Below are positions 1 to 8,852 of a DNA stretch of 64,000 bases, piece by piece. A model generated the notes under the pieces. That model saw only the letters and a list, made by a program, of their open reading frames with translations. It made no database searches and was not told the DNA's origin. The stretch is from contig NC_016621.1 in NCBI RefSeq assembly GCF_000236405.1, positions 409,001-473,000 of the forward strand, given 5' to 3'. Position 1 is the first letter of the stretch. Each line of letters begins with the position of its first letter. Source of the stretch: Blattabacterium sp. (Cryptocercus punctulatus) str. Cpu. GTDB taxonomy: Bacteria; Bacteroidota; Bacteroidia; Flavobacteriales; Blattabacteriaceae. Both the position numbers and the translations under genes were made by a program.

Positions 1-521
1 AAATAATCGCTACAAGTTATCCATTTTTGGTTAGAGAATTTTTCGAAAAGAAATATATAAAAGCAGAAATTCACGAAATTTCTGGAGCTGTAGAAATTGC
101 CCCTGGAATAGGATTAGCCGATTGTATTTGTGATTTGGTAAGTAGTGGATCTACACTTTTTATGAATGGATTAAAAGAAGTAGAAACAATTCTTCAATCT
201 GAAGCTGTTTTAGCATCTAATCTTCATTTAGGAGAACCACAAAATATCATAATGAAAAAATTATTATTTCGGATTCGATCTGTAAAAAAAGCTAAAAATC
301 ATAAATATATTCTTTTAAACGTCTCTAATGAACATTTAGAAAAAATAATATCTCATCTTCCAGGAATTAAAAGTCTAGTTATTTTTCCATTAGAAAATTC
401 AAAATGCAGTTCTGTACATTTTGTAGTAAATGAAAATAATTTTTGGAGAATTATAGAAAATTTAAAAGCACTTGGAGCACAAGATATATTAGTACTTCCA
501 ATAGAAAAAATTATACTTTAA
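1..521 (+). CDS. hisG: ATP phosphoribosyltransferase, 3' part only (window edge)
   Basis: First enzyme of histidine synthesis, joining PRPP and ATP. The gene is cut by the window edge. The frame is open from base 3 and reads IATSYPFLVREFF, the conserved HisG segment, so the TTG at 27 is not the true start. Visible are the end of the periplasmic-binding-like catalytic domain (GAVEIAPGIGLADCICDLVSSG, split as GAVEIAPGIG and ADCICDLVSSG, about residues 20-42 of the visible part) and the C-terminal ACT-like regulatory domain typical of the long HisG form, from about residue 95 to the end. The long form usually binds histidine for feedback inhibition, so regulation is probably allosteric (inference). 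hisD follows 19 bp downstream on the same strand. Confidence 0.93.
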   Translation, partial: IIATSYPFLVREFFEKKYIKAEIHEISGAVEIAPGIGLADCICDLVSSGSTLFMNGLKEVETILQSEAVLASNLHLGEPQNIIMKKLLFRIRSVKKAKNHKYILLNVSNEHLEKIISHLPGIKSLVIFPLENSKCSSVHFVVNENNFWRIIENLKALGAQDILVLPIEKIIL

Positions 522-540
522 TATATTAAAATATAATAAT

Positions 541-1833
541 ATGAATATTCAAGTTTATATGCAACCTTCATTCAATACGTGGAAATATATTATAAAAAGA
601 CCTATAAAAAATATTTCCATATTAACTGATTCAGTTACTCCTATTATAAATAATGTAAAAAAATATGGAGATTTAGCTTTAAAAACCTATACAAAAAAAT
701 ATGATAATTTTAATCTTAAATATATTCAAGTAACGGAAGAAGATATTAATAAAGCAAATATAAAAATTTCAAATTGTTTAAAAAAATCTATTGAAATAGC
801 ATATAAAAACATCAAATTTTTTCATCAAAAACAAATACATGAAGAATCTAAAATTGAGGTACTACCAGGAATTATTTGTTGGAGAAAATCAGTTCCTATA
901 GAAAAAGTAGGTTTTTATATACCTGGAGGATCCGCTCCTTTATTATCTACTGTATTAATGTTAGGAATTCCAGGTAAGTTAGCAGGATGTGAAAATATCA
1001 TTTTATGTTCACCTCCAAATAAAAATGGAGAAATCCATCCATCTATTTTATACACAGCTAAATATATAGGTATTAAACAAATATATAAAATAGGAGGAGC
1101 TCAAGCAATAGCTGCCATGGCATATGGTACAGAAAGTATACCATCAGTTTATAAAATATTTGGACCAGGTAATTCTTATGTAACAATAGCTAAACAAATT
1201 GTATCTCAAAACGGAATTGTTTCTATTGATATACCTGCAGGTCCTTCAGAAATTGTTATATTAGCCGATAATACAGCTAATCCAGAATATGTAGCTTCCG
1301 ATTTACTTTCTCAATCAGAACATGATATAGAAAGTTATATTATTTTAGTTACTATAAATGAATCTTGGTGGATAGAAAAAGTAAAAAGTGAATTAAAAAA
1401 ACAATTAATTAATCTATCCTATAGAAAAAATATTATGAAAAAGGCTTTTGAAAAAAGCAAAATCATTGTTTTTGATTCTTTGGAAGAAGGGATCAACTTG
1501 ATTAATGAAATTGCTCCAGAACATCTTATTATTAATTGTAATAATGCTATTTATTGGAGTAATAAAATAAAAAATGCTGGTTCAATATTCTTAGGAAATT
1601 ATTCTCCAATTAGTATTGGGGATTATGCTACTGGTCCTAATCATGTACTTCCTACATATGGTTATGCTAAATCTTATAGTGGAGTATCTGTAGATAGTTT
1701 TATTAAAAAAATAACTTTTCAAAAAATTTCCAAAAAAGGATTACGAAATTTATCAAAATGTGTTGATGTATTGTCTTCTGAAGAAGGATTAATAGCACAT
1801 AAAAAATCCATTAATATTAGATTAAAAAAATGA
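541..1833 (+). CDS. hisD: Histidinol dehydrogenase
   Basis: Catalyses the last two oxidations, L-histidinol to L-histidine, with NAD and zinc in the cytoplasm. The protein is 430 residues, normal for the family. Visible motifs are GFYIPGGSAPLLST (about 124-137), the NAD-site segment IFGPGNSYVT (about 207-216), SQSEHD with the Gln258 and His261 zinc ligands, APEHLI with the catalytic Glu-His pair, and GDYATGPNHVLPT with further zinc ligands. Its stop codon TGA overlaps the ATG of hisC (ATGA), so the two are probably translationally coupled. It lies second in the his operon. Confidence 0.97.
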   Translation: MNIQVYMQPSFNTWKYIIKRPIKNISILTDSVTPIINNVKKYGDLALKTYTKKYDNFNLKYIQVTEEDINKANIKISNCLKKSIEIAYKNIKFFHQKQIHEESKIEVLPGIICWRKSVPIEKVGFYIPGGSAPLLSTVLMLGIPGKLAGCENIILCSPPNKNGEIHPSILYTAKYIGIKQIYKIGGAQAIAAMAYGTESIPSVYKIFGPGNSYVTIAKQIVSQNGIVSIDIPAGPSEIVILADNTANPEYVASDLLSQSEHDIESYIILVTINESWWIEKVKSELKKQLINLSYRKNIMKKAFEKSKIIVFDSLEEGINLINEIAPEHLIINCNNAIYWSNKIKNAGSIFLGNYSPISIGDYATGPNHVLPTYGYAKSYSGVSVDSFIKKITFQKISKKGLRNLSKCVDVLSSEEGLIAHKKSINIRLKK

Positions 1834-2954
1834 ATATTGAATGTGAATACATGATGAATAAAAATGATTTTTCAAATTTTAATTTGAATTCTTTAATCAG
1901 AGATAATATTTTAAAAATAGATCCTTATTTATCTGCTAGAGAAGAATATTCTTATCAAGGAAAAAAAAATTCTATATTTCTAGATGCCAATGAAAATTCT
2001 TTCGGGGCTCCTTTATCTTTTTCTAATTCCTATAATAGATATCCGGATCCATTGCAAAAAGAATTAAAAAGAAAAATATCAGAAATAAAAAAAATTTCTT
2101 CATCTAAAATTTTTTTAGGAAATGGAAGTGATGAAATTATTGATTTAATTTATCGTATTTTTTCTCGTCCCAATACAGATAATGTAATTATTTTTCCTCC
2201 TACATATGGGATGTATGAAGTTAGTGGAAAAATTCATGGAGTAGATATTGTAAAAATTTTTTTAACGGAAGAAGAATATCAATTAAATTTGAAAAAAATA
2301 AAAAATTCAGTTAATCCATACAGTCGGATCATTTTTATTTGTTCTCCAAATAATCCTACTGGAAATGATATAAAAAAAGAAGATATTGAAAATATCATAA
2401 AAAAATTTCCCGGTATTGTTGTTTTAGATGAAGCCTATATTGATTTTTCAAAAAAAGAATCTTTTTCTCTAGAAATAGATAAATATCCTAATTTAATTAT
2501 TTTACAAACACTTTCTAAATCTTGGGGGCTAGCCGGATTAAGAATAGGAATTGCTATTTCTTCTGAAGAAATTATTCAATGGATGAATAAAGTGAAATTT
2601 CCCTATAACGTAAGTCAAATTTCTCAAAAAATAGCTATTCAAGCTCTTAATAATAAGGATTTATTTTTTTATCATTTAAAAAATATTCTTTCAGAAAGAA
2701 AATATATGGAAGACTCTTTAACAAAAATTCCTATTATAGATAAAGTATATCCTAGTTCTTCAAACTTTATACTAGTTAAAATTTCCTTTTCATCAAAAAA
2801 TCTTTATCAACATTTAGTTAATAAAAACATTATTGTTAGAGACCAGTCTAAAATTATTTTGTGTAATGAATGTTTAAGAATAACAGTAGGTACTCATGAA
2901 GAAAATGAGTATTTGATAGATCAAATGAAAAAATATTCCGAAAAATGTTCCTAA
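1830..2954 (+). CDS. hisC: Histidinol-phosphate aminotransferase
   Basis: A PLP-dependent fold type I aminotransferase that converts imidazole-acetol phosphate and glutamate to histidinol phosphate. The protein is 374 residues if it starts at the ATG that overlaps hisD by 4 bp; in-frame ATGs at 1851 and 1854 would give a more usual N-terminus. Motifs are LDANEN (about 51-56), the SPNNPTG loop (about 172-178), VVLDEAYIDF with the Asp that contacts the PLP ring, and TLSKSWGLAGLRIG with the Schiff-base Lys230. Third gene of the his operon. Confidence 0.95.
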   Translation: MNIECEYMMNKNDFSNFNLNSLIRDNILKIDPYLSAREEYSYQGKKNSIFLDANENSFGAPLSFSNSYNRYPDPLQKELKRKISEIKKISSSKIFLGNGSDEIIDLIYRIFSRPNTDNVIIFPPTYGMYEVSGKIHGVDIVKIFLTEEEYQLNLKKIKNSVNPYSRIIFICSPNNPTGNDIKKEDIENIIKKFPGIVVLDEAYIDFSKKESFSLEIDKYPNLIILQTLSKSWGLAGLRIGIAISSEEIIQWMNKVKFPYNVSQISQKIAIQALNNKDLFFYHLKNILSERKYMEDSLTKIPIIDKVYPSSSNFILVKISFSSKNLYQHLVNKNIIVRDQSKIILCNECLRITVGTHEENEYLIDQMKKYSEKCS

Positions 2955-2983
2955 GTATATAAGGAATAACATAAAAAAATACC

Positions 2984-4129
2984 ATGAAAAAAATATTGTT
3001 TATTGATAGAGATGGAACAATAATTCAAGAAAATCCTCCTAATTATCAAATTGATACTATCGAAAAGGTTAATTTTTTTCCAAGAGTTATATTTTTTTTA
3101 ACTAAAATAGTTAATGAATTGGATTATGATTTAGTTATGGTAACTAACCAAGATGGATTAGGTACTGAAAAATTTCCTGAAAAAAATTTTTGGCCTATCC
3201 ATAATCATATATTAAAGATATTAAAAACAGAAGGAATTCATTTTTTTTCTATTCATATAGATAGAACTATTCCAGAAGAATATTCTTCTACCAGAAAACC
3301 AGGAATAGGAATGCTTACTTCTTATTTTCATTCGGATTATGATCTTTCCAATTCTTTTGTTATTGGAGATAGAATAACGGATGTTTTATTAGCAAATAAT
3401 TTAGGATGTAAGTCCATATGGATCAATGAAAATAATCATTATGTATCCGAAAAAGAATTTTCCATAGAAAAAAAAATTTTAAAAAAAAAAATAGTTTTGA
3501 AAACTGATAATTGGAAAAATGTTTACGAATATTTAAAATATGTATCTAATAAAAAATTGATTAAACATCGAAGAAAAACATTAGAAACAGATGTAAAAAT
3601 CACTATTCAACTTTATGGAGAAGGAAAATCAGATATAAAAACAGGATTAGGTTTTTTTGATCATCTTTTAGAACAAATTTCTTTTCATAGTATGATAGAT
3701 ATGAATATTCACACCAACGGAGACTTAAATATAGATGAACATCACACTATAGAAGATACTGCAATTGCTTTAGGAGAAGTTTTTAATCAATCTATTATAG
3801 ATAAAAGAGGAATAGAACGTTATGGTTTTTTTTCTATTCCTATGGATGATTCTTTAGCTACAGTAATATTGGATCTTGGAGGTAGAAGTGAATTATCTTG
3901 GAAAACCAATTTTTTAAGTGAAAAGATTGGTCAAGTTCCTACAGAAATGTTTATCCATTTTTTTAAATCTTTTTCTTCTTCTGCAAAATGTAATATTCAT
4001 ATTTATGCTACAGGAAAAAATGATCATCATAAGATAGAATCTATTTTTAAAGCTTTCGCTAGAGCTATTAAAATGGCTATAAAAAAAAACAATATTAAAA
4101 AATTGCCTAGTTCTAAAGGCCTATTATAA
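2984..4129 (+). CDS. hisB: Bifunctional histidinol-phosphatase / imidazoleglycerol-phosphate dehydratase
   Basis: A fused enzyme for two histidine steps. The N-terminal HAD phosphatase (about 1-165) shows the nucleophile motif FIDRDGT with Asp8 and Asp10, VTNQDG, and VIGDRITD. The C-terminal IGPD domain (about 190-381) shows GLGFFDHLLEQISFHS, DEHHTIEDTAIALGE with manganese ligands, DLGGR, and a second HH cluster near KNDHHKIES. With this fusion the operon needs no separate phosphatase. The linker codons around 3481-3491 contain an uninterrupted run of 11 A, a potential slippage site. 29 bp separate it from hisC and 21 bp from hisH. Confidence 0.96.
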   Translation: MKKILFIDRDGTIIQENPPNYQIDTIEKVNFFPRVIFFLTKIVNELDYDLVMVTNQDGLGTEKFPEKNFWPIHNHILKILKTEGIHFFSIHIDRTIPEEYSSTRKPGIGMLTSYFHSDYDLSNSFVIGDRITDVLLANNLGCKSIWINENNHYVSEKEFSIEKKILKKKIVLKTDNWKNVYEYLKYVSNKKLIKHRRKTLETDVKITIQLYGEGKSDIKTGLGFFDHLLEQISFHSMIDMNIHTNGDLNIDEHHTIEDTAIALGEVFNQSIIDKRGIERYGFFSIPMDDSLATVILDLGGRSELSWKTNFLSEKIGQVPTEMFIHFFKSFSSSAKCNIHIYATGKNDHHKIESIFKAFARAIKMAIKKNNIKKLPSSKGLL

Positions 4130-4150
4130 AAATTTTTCAATAAAAAAATT

Positions 4151-4741
4151 ATGAAAATAATTATTATAAAATATCCTGCTGGAAATGTACAATCTGTACT
4201 TTTTTCTTTAGAAAGAATAGGAGTAGATGCTTTCGTAACGGACTCTATAGAGTCTATTAAAAATGCAGAAAAAGTAATTTTACCTGGTGTAGGAGAAGCT
4301 AATTTTGCTATGAAATATTTGAAAGAAAAGAAATTGGATATTATTTTATCTAAATTGGAACAACCAGTATTAGGAATATGTTTAGGAATGCAATTATTAT
4401 GTAAATATTCAGAAGAAAGTAGTACTAATTGTATAGGAATTTTTGATTTATTAATAAAAAAATTTCAATCAGAAAATAAAAATCATAAAATTCCTCAAAT
4501 TGGTTGGAATACTATTGATACACTAAAAGGCCCATTATTTGAAAATATTCCAGATGGAAGTTATCAATATTTTGTACATAGTTATTATGCTCCTTTAGGA
4601 AAATATACTATAGCTAAAACAGATTATATAGTTTCTTATAGTTCAGCACTACAAAAAAAAAATTTTTATGCTGTACAATTTCATCCAGAAAAATCTTCTT
4701 ATGTGGGACATAAAATATTAGAAAACTTTATAAGATTATAA
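4151..4741 (+). CDS. hisH: Imidazole glycerol phosphate synthase, glutaminase subunit
   Basis: Class I glutamine amidotransferase that supplies ammonia to HisF. The protein is 196 residues. The catalytic triad is visible: Cys77 in GICLGMQLL, and His178 and Glu180 in VQFHPEKSS. The oxyanion strand motif is ILPGVGE (about 43-49). The N-terminus reads IIKYPAGNVQSV, with AGN in place of the common GMGN, which I believe is usual in Bacteroidota. It partners with HisF encoded two genes downstream. Confidence 0.96.
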   Translation: MKIIIIKYPAGNVQSVLFSLERIGVDAFVTDSIESIKNAEKVILPGVGEANFAMKYLKEKKLDIILSKLEQPVLGICLGMQLLCKYSEESSTNCIGIFDLLIKKFQSENKNHKIPQIGWNTIDTLKGPLFENIPDGSYQYFVHSYYAPLGKYTIAKTDYIVSYSSALQKKNFYAVQFHPEKSSYVGHKILENFIRL

Positions 4742-4760
4742 AAAAAAATAAATTTTTATA

Positions 4761-5498
4761 ATGAATATTATTGCAGCTATAGATCTTATTGATGGAAAAT
4801 GTGTTCGTTTAACACAAGGAGACTATAAAAGAAAAAAAATTTATAATAAAGATCCATTAGATATGGCCTATTTATTAGAAGATCATGGAATATCTAGATT
4901 ACACTTAGTAGATTTAGATGGAGCAAAAAAAGGGAAAGTCATTCATTGGAATATTTTGGAAAAAATTGCAAAATATACACATCTAATCATTGATTTTGGA
5001 GGTGGAATTCATTCCGAAGAAGATGTACGTATTGTATTTGAGAATGGAGGGAATATGGTTACTATTGGAAGTATAGCTGTAAAAAATCCATTTCTTCTCA
5101 AAAAATGGATTCAAATTTATGGAAAAGATAAAATACTTCTTGGAGTGGATGTTAAGGATTATAAAATTGCTACTAATGGATGGACAAAATTTCATAAAAT
5201 TCCTTTTTGGGATTTTTTAGAAGAAAAAAATTTTCATGGAATAAAAAAATTTTTTTGTACGGATATATCTAAAGATGGAGGTCTTTCTGGACCATCTTTA
5301 TCCTTATATAAGAATATCATTCATAGGTTTCCAAATATTGAACTTATTGCAAGTGGAGGAATAAGAAATATGTCCGATATCAAAATATTGTATGATTTAG
5401 GTTGTCATGGAGTAATTATTGGAAAAGCTATATATGAAAATAAAATATCGTTATCGGAACTTAGAAATTGGGAAGATGGTGATAAAAAATTAAAATAA
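4761..5498 (+). CDS. hisA: Phosphoribosylformimino-5-aminoimidazole carboxamide ribotide isomerase
   Basis: A (beta/alpha)8 barrel that performs the Amadori rearrangement of ProFAR to PRFAR. 245 residues. The general acid and base are Asp8 in AAIDLIDGKCVRL and the Asp of LLGVDVKD (about 130). Phosphate-binding ends of the barrel are seen as DFGGGIHSEED (about 77-87) and ASGGIRNMSDI (about 198-208), followed by GVIIGKAIYE. The half-barrel duplication shared with HisF is evident. It sits between hisH and hisF, and only 3 bp separate it from hisF. Confidence 0.96.
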   Translation: MNIIAAIDLIDGKCVRLTQGDYKRKKIYNKDPLDMAYLLEDHGISRLHLVDLDGAKKGKVIHWNILEKIAKYTHLIIDFGGGIHSEEDVRIVFENGGNMVTIGSIAVKNPFLLKKWIQIYGKDKILLGVDVKDYKIATNGWTKFHKIPFWDFLEEKNFHGIKKFFCTDISKDGGLSGPSLSLYKNIIHRFPNIELIASGGIRNMSDIKILYDLGCHGVIIGKAIYENKISLSELRNWEDGDKKLK

Positions 5499-5501
5499 AC
5501 T

Positions 5502-6263
5502 ATGTTAGTTAAACGTATTATCCCATGTTTAGATATTAAAAATGGAAGGATTGTCAAAGGAGTTAATTTTAATAATTTAAAAGATGCTGGAGATCCAATA
5601 ATAATGAGTCATTGGTATACAAAACAAGGTGCAGATGAATTAATATTTTTAGATATCACAGCTACAAATGAAAAAAGAAAAACATTATTTTCTTTAGTGA
5701 AAGAAATTTCTCGTTATATTAATATTCCTTTTACTGTTGGAGGAGGTATTATGGAAGAAAAAGACGTAGAATTATTATTAAATGCAGGAGCAGATAAAAT
5801 ATCTATTAATACAGCTGCTTTTAAAAGTCCAAAAATTTTAGAAGTTCTTTCTAGAAGATTTGGTAGTCAATCTATTGTTTTAGCTATTGATACAAAATAC
5901 GATAAAAATGAATGGTGGGTATATTTAAATGGAGGCAGAATTTCAACTAGAAAAAAAACTTTAGATTGGGCTAAAGAAGGAGTAAATAGAGGGGCAGGAG
6001 AAATATTATTAACTTCAATAAATCATGATGGGATGAAAAATGGATTTGCTTTAGATATAACTAAAAAAATTTCAGATCTACTTTCTATACCTATTATTGC
6101 TTCAGGTGGAGCTGGTAAATTAGAAGATTTTTATCAAGTTTTTAAAAATGGGAATGCAGATGCAGCATTAGCTGCTAGTATTTTTCATTATAGAGAAATC
6201 GAAATTCCTAATTTAAAATATTATTTAAATTATCATAATATACCTGTGAGAACTAATAAATAA
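5502..6263 (+). CDS. hisF: Imidazole glycerol phosphate synthase, cyclase subunit
   Basis: The synthase half of the HisHF complex, using ammonia channelled through the barrel to make IGP and AICAR. 253 residues. Asp11 in IIPCLDIKNGRIVKGV and the Asp of LAIDTKYD (about 130) are the catalytic pair. Phosphate loops are FTVGGGI (about 79-85) and IIASGGAGKLEDF (about 200-212). AICAR released here feeds purine synthesis through PurH, which is also encoded in this window at 49228-50745. Confidence 0.97.
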   Translation: MLVKRIIPCLDIKNGRIVKGVNFNNLKDAGDPIIMSHWYTKQGADELIFLDITATNEKRKTLFSLVKEISRYINIPFTVGGGIMEEKDVELLLNAGADKISINTAAFKSPKILEVLSRRFGSQSIVLAIDTKYDKNEWWVYLNGGRISTRKKTLDWAKEGVNRGAGEILLTSINHDGMKNGFALDITKKISDLLSIPIIASGGAGKLEDFYQVFKNGNADAALAASIFHYREIEIPNLKYYLNYHNIPVRTNK

Positions 6264-6274
6264 ATTTCAACAAA

Positions 6275-6901
6275 ATGAAGTACATTAAAAAAAAAATAAA
6301 TTTTAAAAAAGGATTAATTCCCGTTATTGTTCAAGATTCAAAAACTAGTAAAGTTTTAATGCTTGGTTATATGAATCAAGAATCCTATAAAAAAAGTATT
6401 GAAGAAAAAAAAGTTATTTTTTATAGTAGATCTAAAAAAAGATTGTGGAAAAAAGGAGAAATTAGTCATAATTATCTTTTAATTAAAGATATATTAATTG
6501 ATTGTGATAAAGATACTTTATTGATTAAAGCAAATCCTACAGGTCCCATTTGCCATAATGGATCGGATACTTGTTGGAAAGAAATAAATAAAATGAATTT
6601 TTTATTTCATTTAGAAAATATAATCTCTAATAGAATAAATAAAAAATATAAAAATTCTTATATTTTTCAACTATTTCAAAAAGGAATTAATAAAATATCT
6701 CAAAAATTAGGGGAAGAAGCCATAGAAATGATTATTGAATCTAAAGATAATGATAAACATTTTTTTTTAAATGAATCTGCAGATTTATTATTTCATTATC
6801 TTATTCTTTTACATAAAAAAGGAATTTCCATACAAGAAATTATAAATATTTTAGAAGAAAGACATTTAAAAAATGAAAAAAAAGAATTAATAAATATTTA
6901 A
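6275..6901 (+). CDS. hisIE: Bifunctional phosphoribosyl-AMP cyclohydrolase / phosphoribosyl-ATP pyrophosphatase
   Basis: Fused HisI and HisE, which carry out the second and third steps of the pathway. The HisI domain (about 1-110) contains LMLGYMNQES, DCDKDTLLIKA and PTGPICHNGSDTCW, with the cysteines and aspartates that bind zinc and magnesium. The HisE domain (about 113-208) contains LGEEAIEMIIESK and NESADLLFHYLILL, an all-alpha MazG-like pyrophosphatase with its Glu/Asp cluster. It is the last gene of the his operon; a 195 bp gap follows. Confidence 0.96.
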   Translation: MKYIKKKINFKKGLIPVIVQDSKTSKVLMLGYMNQESYKKSIEEKKVIFYSRSKKRLWKKGEISHNYLLIKDILIDCDKDTLLIKANPTGPICHNGSDTCWKEINKMNFLFHLENIISNRINKKYKNSYIFQLFQKGINKISQKLGEEAIEMIIESKDNDKHFFLNESADLLFHYLILLHKKGISIQEIINILEERHLKNEKKELINI

Positions 6902-7096
6902 AATTTTTTATTTACTTAAATTTATTAAAAAAAATAGATAAATGCAACATCATAAGGAATCCCCTGTACTGTAAATAATGATCATTTTTTTATTGTAATT
7001 TTATTGATGATTTGATAAACTATTTAAAATAATTTTTTTTATTTTCCAAATCTTTTTAAAATACCAATTATAAATGAGTCTATAGGATAGAATATA
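6902..7096. other. 195 bp gap between hisIE and folD, no intact gene
   Basis: This gap separates the convergent hisIE and folD. It is longer than most gaps here and holds no ORF of useful size. On the minus strand near 6948-6995 a short stretch reads LFTVQGIPYDVAFI, which faintly resembles the N-terminal FYxLQGEG region of QueE, a gene I remember next to folD in free-living Flavobacteriia. Just downstream of folD another short minus-strand reading gives YPIDSFIIGILKRFGK before a stop. Neither is long enough to assign. It may be an erased gene. Confidence 0.35.
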
Positions 7097-7978
7097 TTAT
7101 TTTTTTTTGTTATTTAATGCGGCAGCTATTAAAATATTTTTTATAAGCATAATTCGGGTCATAGGACCAACTCCACCTGGGACAGGTGTAAGATAAGAAG
7201 CTTTTCCATAAACGCTATTAAAATCAACGTCTCCTTTTAAAATAAATTTTTTTTTATTTTTTACTTTATTAATGCCAACATCTATAATGATAGCTCCTTT
7301 TTTAATCATTTTTCCTGTTAAATAACCGGGAATTCCAACAGAAATTATAATTATATCTGCATTTTTCGTATAGTTTTCAATATTTTTAGTATAACTATGT
7401 GTCAGTGTTACAGTGCTATTTCCAAGATAATTTTTTCTACTCATCAAGATACTAATAGGTCTTCCTACAATACGACTTCTTCCAATTACTACAGTATTTT
7501 TACCAGAAATTTTTATTTTATATCTTTCTAAAAGAACTAATATTCCTAATGCAGTAGCGGGTAAAAAAGTATTCATATTCAAAGCCATTTTTCCAAAATT
7601 TTCGGGGTGAAATCCATCTACATCTTTTTTTGGATTAATTGCTAAAATGATATTATCCGTATTGATATGTTTTGGAATAGGTAATTGTATAATAAAACCA
7701 TCTATTAAAGAATTTTCATTCATTTTTTGAATTTCTTTTAATAATTCCAATTCGGAAATTTCTACAGTTAGATGTACTAAAGTTGATTGTATTCCAAGAT
7801 TTTTGCATTCTTTTATTTTACTATTGACATATATTAGACTGGAACTATTATTTCCTAATAAAATAATTCCAAGATGAGGAATTCGTTTTTTTTTATTTCG
7901 TATATTTTTATCTATTTCCTTAGAAATTTCTTTTCTTATTTCAATTGCTAAACGATTTCCATTTAATAATTGGGTCAT
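7097..7978 (-). CDS. folD: Methylenetetrahydrofolate dehydrogenase / cyclohydrolase
   Basis: Interconverts 5,10-methylene-THF and 10-formyl-THF, supplying formyl groups for PurN and PurH in this window. 293 residues, the usual length. Visible are the catalytic YVNSKIKECKNLGI helix (about 50-63), FIIQLPIPKHI, the Rossmann signature VVIGRSRIVGRPIS (about 163-176) and the C-terminal PVPGGVGPMT (about 265-274). The start overlaps the end of rsmA by 4 bp (ATGA), so they form a two-gene operon. Confidence 0.97.
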   Translation of the reverse strand: MTQLLNGNRLAIEIRKEISKEIDKNIRNKKKRIPHLGIILLGNNSSSLIYVNSKIKECKNLGIQSTLVHLTVEISELELLKEIQKMNENSLIDGFIIQLPIPKHINTDNIILAINPKKDVDGFHPENFGKMALNMNTFLPATALGILVLLERYKIKISGKNTVVIGRSRIVGRPISILMSRKNYLGNSTVTLTHSYTKNIENYTKNADIIIISVGIPGYLTGKMIKKGAIIIDVGINKVKNKKKFILKGDVDFNSVYGKASYLTPVPGGVGPMTRIMLIKNILIAAALNNKKK

Positions 7979-8745
7979 TTTCGAATTTCTATTTCTTTTG
8001 TTAATTGAAGGAATTCTTTTATAGATAATTGTTCAGCTCTTTTATTCAAAAATGGAATATCATAAAAATTTGGAATTTTTTTAAAATATTGGAGTGCATT
8101 TTTCAATATTTTTCTTCTTTGATTAAAAGCCATTTTTACGCATAAAAATAAAATATCCTTATTAAAAAGGATTTTTGATTTTTTTCTTTTTAAAGATATT
8201 ACGGCCGATTTTACATTTGGAATAGGATAAAATACATGTTTTTTTACCGAAAAAAGATATTCTACATCATAAAATGATTGTACTAAAACAGATAAAATTC
8301 CATATTTAACCATTCCTTTATGAGAAAGGATACGTTCTACAAATTCTTTTTGAAACATTCCAATACATTCTGGTATATATTGATTATATTTTAATATATG
8401 AAATAATATTTTAGAAGAAATTCCATAAGGAAAATTTCCAATTAATGCAAAATTATTAAGGTTAATTTCTTCTGGATTCCATTTTAAAAAATCTTGATGT
8501 ATAATTTTATTTTTAGAAATAGAAAATTTTTTTTTTAAAAAAAAGATGAGATTTTCATCAATTTCTATTAAAAATACTTTTTTACATAATAATAATAAAT
8601 AATGGGTTAATATTCCTAACCCTGGCCCTATTTCTACTACTGTATTATAATCTTGAAAAGATAGATTTTTTACAATTTTCTTAGCTATATTTTTATCTTT
8701 TAAAAAATATTGATCGAATTTTTTTTCAAAAAAAGATTCTTTCAT
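7975..8745 (-). CDS. rsmA: 16S rRNA (adenine-N6,N6) dimethyltransferase
   Basis: KsgA/RsmA methylates two adjacent adenines in the terminal hairpin of 16S rRNA during small-subunit maturation. 256 residues. The SAM site is VVEIGPGLGILTHYLL (about 37-52), the acidic ribose contact is LIEIDENL, and the catalytic motif is NFPYGISSKILF (family NLPY). The C-terminal helical rRNA-binding part ends in RAEQLSIKEFLQL. It is the first gene of the rsmA-folD operon and diverges from serS. Confidence 0.96.
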   Translation of the reverse strand: MKESFFEKKFDQYFLKDKNIAKKIVKNLSFQDYNTVVEIGPGLGILTHYLLLLCKKVFLIEIDENLIFFLKKKFSISKNKIIHQDFLKWNPEEINLNNFALIGNFPYGISSKILFHILKYNQYIPECIGMFQKEFVERILSHKGMVKYGILSVLVQSFYDVEYLFSVKKHVFYPIPNVKSAVISLKRKKSKILFNKDILFLCVKMAFNQRRKILKNALQYFKKIPNFYDIPFLNKRAEQLSIKEFLQLTKEIEIRK

Positions 8746-8749
8746 TATG

Positions 8750-8757
8750 CAAAAATA
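8750..8757 (-). promoter_or_regulatory. Candidate -7 promoter box for rsmA
   Basis: The minus strand reads TATTTTTG here, a match to the Bacteroidota -7 consensus TAnnTTTG. It lies only 4 bases upstream of the rsmA ATG, so if used the transcript would be leaderless or nearly so. No clear upstream TTTG box was found. This is a weak motif call in AT-rich DNA. Confidence 0.25.
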
Positions 8758-8779
8758 TAAAAAAGAAATATAATAATAT

Positions 8780-8787
8780 TATTTTTG
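8780..8787 (+). promoter_or_regulatory. Candidate -7 promoter box for serS
   Basis: TATTTTTG matches the Bacteroidota sigma factor -7 consensus TAnnTTTG. It is about 65 bases upstream of the serS start, in the divergent rsmA/serS gap. The surrounding DNA is nearly pure A/T, so chance matches are likely. Confidence 0.3.
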
Positions 8788-8852
8788 TATATTTAATAAT
8801 AATATATATTTTATATAATTAAAATTGTAAATACAATTTTTTTAATTTTTAT

